From Balamuthia mandrillaris (lineage: Eukaryota; Discosea; Longamoebia; Balamuthiidae), in contig JAVKOQ010000360.1 of NCBI GenBank assembly GCA_031835245.1, forward strand, positions 7,501 through 51,568: a stretch of 44,068 nt of DNA, read 5' to 3'. The first letter of the stretch is position 1, and each line of letters starts with the position of its first letter. The position numbers were made by a program, and so were the translations under genes. The notes under the pieces were generated by a model. It was given only the letters and a program-made list of their open reading frames with translations. It had not been told where the DNA came from and did not search any database. Positions 42,121 through 44,068 of the stretch are shown one piece after another.

Positions 42121-43458
42121 ATGGCATCCTCGAGGAAGAGAAGCAGAAAAGGCGCTCCACGCGGCAGAAAAGATGATCTGAGCGACATCTTCGAGGTGGA
42201 GGGGACCTCTGCCCTTTCTTCCTCTGATTTAGAGCTTTCCCCACAGGAGGAGGAAGAAGAACAAGAGAAGGAGAAAGAGAAAGAAACGGGGGAAGAACGG
42301 CCCACGAAACAACAAGACGAGCGTCTCTCTACCACCACAACGAGGAGAACCTATGGGCGCTCCACAAACCATCAGCGCGGTTCCACTCCATTACGCCTTC
42401 CAACGACCACCAAGCCCTCTTCCTCTTCTTCCTCTTCTCCTCGAGTGATTCCTATTGTTGACACTGCTGCTGCCACAAAAACAACAACTGTTTCATCTCA
42501 AGAAAGACCAGAGGAAGAAGAAGAAAGTGAAAACGAAAAAGAGCAAGAGCAAGAGCGAGAGAAACCAAAAGGAAGAAGAACAGCAAAACGGAGGTTGTCG
42601 TTCAGTGGCAAGAATGCTAACAACGGAAATGGCGGAGCAACAAAACGACAAAAAGACCATATGGAAGAAGAAGACAGCGAAGAAGAGCTAGCAAAGACAC
42701 CGCAGAAGAAGACAAAAGCGACCGCATCGAAACGAAACGCTGTCAGCAGCACCAAAAAGGTGGCTGAACTTCGCAGGAGGACGCTCTCTCCGTCCTCTTT
42801 TCGAGGTCGACAAAAAACAAAAACACAAACAGCGGACTCATCAGAAGGAGAAGAAGAAGGTAACAGCGATGAAGACTACACCGCTAACAAAAACAAGAAA
42901 CGAACTAAACGACAGCAACAAACGAAACGAAGAAGGAAGAGTGCAAATGGAGAAGCACGTTCGGCCTCATCCGATCTTCTCTCTGCCGATGCTGTTGGCT
43001 CTCCATTGAAGAAGTCTCCTCGCAGCAGAAAGACTGCAGAGGAGAAAGCAAAGGAGCTGGAAGAGGCGTTGAGACAACAGGAAGAAAACCTCAAACGGGA
43101 ACTTGCGGAAAAGGCTGCTTACTTTGCCAACATCGACTCTGTTCAGTTGGCCGAAGAGGAATCTGCTGCTTATGTGTGGAAGCCTGAGGTATCACTCCTT
43201 ACTATCCCTACTCTGTCTCTCTTCTTTCCCTTCTAACAAAATAACGTTAAACAGAGAAATATAAAGAGTCCAGACGCCGTGCGGCTACAACGAGGAAGAA
43301 CGATAACAGAGCGAGAACTGCAGAGAAACAAAGCTCTCGTGGAACGATACGAGCGCTATCGCAACGACATCATGAGCCAAACCAACGTCCGGCCAATGAG
43401 TCTGCTCCAGTTTTATAAGACGATATCTAACCAGGATTTAGAGACTGTTCTGCTTTGA
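42121..43458 (+). CDS. probable nuclear protein, acidic and basic blocks, unknown family
   Basis: Two exons, 42121-43188 and 43255-43458, with a 66-nt TC-rich intron; 423 residues from the ATG at 42121. An in-frame ATG at 42055 would add 22 residues; 42121 is preferred since it follows AAAGG and starts with a basic cluster (MASSRKRSRKGAPRGRK). The body alternates Glu-rich runs and Lys/Arg/Thr-rich blocks (e.g. PRSRKTAEEKAKELEEALRQ, a coiled coil), as in chromatin-bound proteins. The only non-low-complexity part is the last exon, with TITERELQRNK, ERYRNDIMSQTNVRPMSLL and FYKTISNQDLETVLL at the very end, which may be a conserved motif. I do not recognise the family and assign no function. Confidence 0.7.
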
Positions 43459-43584
43459 CAGAGCGATGGTTGTAGTGTTTTATTTGTTGTACAATTCAAC
43501 TTTGTATACTGCCTCTTTTTGTTCTCTTTCTGTTCCTTCTTCCAACTTTGCGCTTCTTTTTCGCTTCTCTTCTTTGTTCTTCAC

Positions 43585-44068
43585 CTATTGCAAGAATCCG
43601 ATGCTAGCAAAGAAGTCAAGATAACGATGAAACACGTCTTCTGTGATGGGAGGACACCCGCCGTCTTGTTCTTCTTTCTTCTCTCGCATTTCATCTTCTC
43701 CTTGGTGAAGAGCCTCCAAAGAACGAATCGTGTTGACTAAACTGATGTTGCGTTTAGCTTTGATGGGAAATCCATTCGGAGAAGCTGAGAAAGAAGATAT
43801 CAACGGGAGAAGAACGTTTCTGCCAGTCGAATCATGCTTCAACCTATCATACCATTCCACATAAGGTATCGCTTTCATGCCTCCTCCTTTCTCCCTCTTC
43901 TCTTTCCACGAGTCGATAAACTTGACGACGTGGCTCAACTTGAGGGCATCGCTGTGAGGGTGAATGAGATGAAAGTGTTTCCCCAAGGAACTCTCCTCTC
44001 TGCTCAAAGCAACGATCGAAGAGGCGACCCAATCCACTGGTGCCATGTTGAAGTCTGGTTCTTCTTCT
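43585..44068 (-). CDS. thioester reductase-type protein, C-terminal end (partial)
   Basis: The frame is open to the window edge and ends at a TAG at 43585; at least 160 residues are visible. PVDWVASSIVALS, then HFHLIHPHSDALKLSHVV, IPYVEWYDRL and NVLLPLISSF follow the order of the C-terminal part of NAD(P)-binding thioester reductase domains (NAD_binding_4 type), as found at the end of aminoadipate reductase (Lys2), carboxylic acid reductases and some NRPS/PKS proteins. The active-site Tyr/Lys and Rossmann motif lie outside the window, so the parent enzyme cannot be told. It is convergent with the gene at 42121, 126 bp apart. Confidence 0.75.
   Translation of the reverse strand, partial: EEEPDFNMAPVDWVASSIVALSREESSLGKHFHLIHPHSDALKLSHVVKFIDSWKEKREKGGGMKAIPYVEWYDRLKHDSTGRNVLLPLISSFSASPNGFPIKAKRNISLVNTIRSLEALHQGEDEMREKKEEQDGGCPPITEDVFHRYLDFFASIGFLQ

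Overview
This window is nuclear DNA of an intron-bearing eukaryote. The host genes have short GT-AG introns (mostly 50-170 nt), low-complexity Ser/Pro/Glu-rich tails, and code for standard eukaryotic machinery: CstF-77, an SCaMC mitochondrial carrier, a TMEM135-like protein, a Ser/Thr kinase-fold protein, a thioester reductase. Tight packing, TC-rich introns and several LTR and DNA transposon families suggest a protist. An amoebozoan such as Balamuthia or Acanthamoeba is my guess from style only; no species marker was identified.

The window has two halves. From 1 to about 30,000 is an AT-rich transposon graveyard: a piggyBac-like transposase fossil (30-1872, minus); a Ty3/gypsy chromovirus fossil G1 (3862-9165) hit by two later insertions; a decayed GHTHEDID-motif gene (9300-10523); two more chromovirus fossils, G2 (12490-13922) and G3 (14637-17771), riddled with solo LTRs; an almost complete Ty1/copia element (18023-23429, minus) with a perfect 5-bp target duplication, sitting inside an older gypsy gag fragment; and a second G1-type gag-protease fragment (about 26590-29345). 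Six LTR families (called A to F here) recur in both orientations. Several solo LTRs keep perfect 4-bp target duplications.

From about 30,385 to the right edge is a dense, GC-richer block of seven host genes: a kinase-like gene (minus), a gene of unknown function with a conserved C-terminal domain (plus), the SCaMC-type Ca2+-regulated carrier (plus), a TMEM135-like membrane protein (plus), CSTF3/CstF-77 (minus), an acidic/basic probably nuclear protein (plus), and the C-terminal end of a thioester-reductase protein (minus, running off the edge). Two pairs are divergent and probably share promoters (31413-31680 and 41747-42120). Two pairs are convergent with under 130 bp between stop codons. 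No operon-like functional theme links them; they look like ordinary housekeeping neighbours.

The points most worth a second look: two LTR-B insertions that carry the LTR plus a tRNA-derived primer-binding segment, one of 18 nt and one of about 43 nt; 4-bp target duplications around solo LTRs of several families; half-tRNA-iMet priming of the copia element; a sharp drop in GC inside the kinase gene; degenerate catalytic motifs in that kinase; a duplicated 3' splice site in CSTF3; and sense-strand TC tracts in most host introns.
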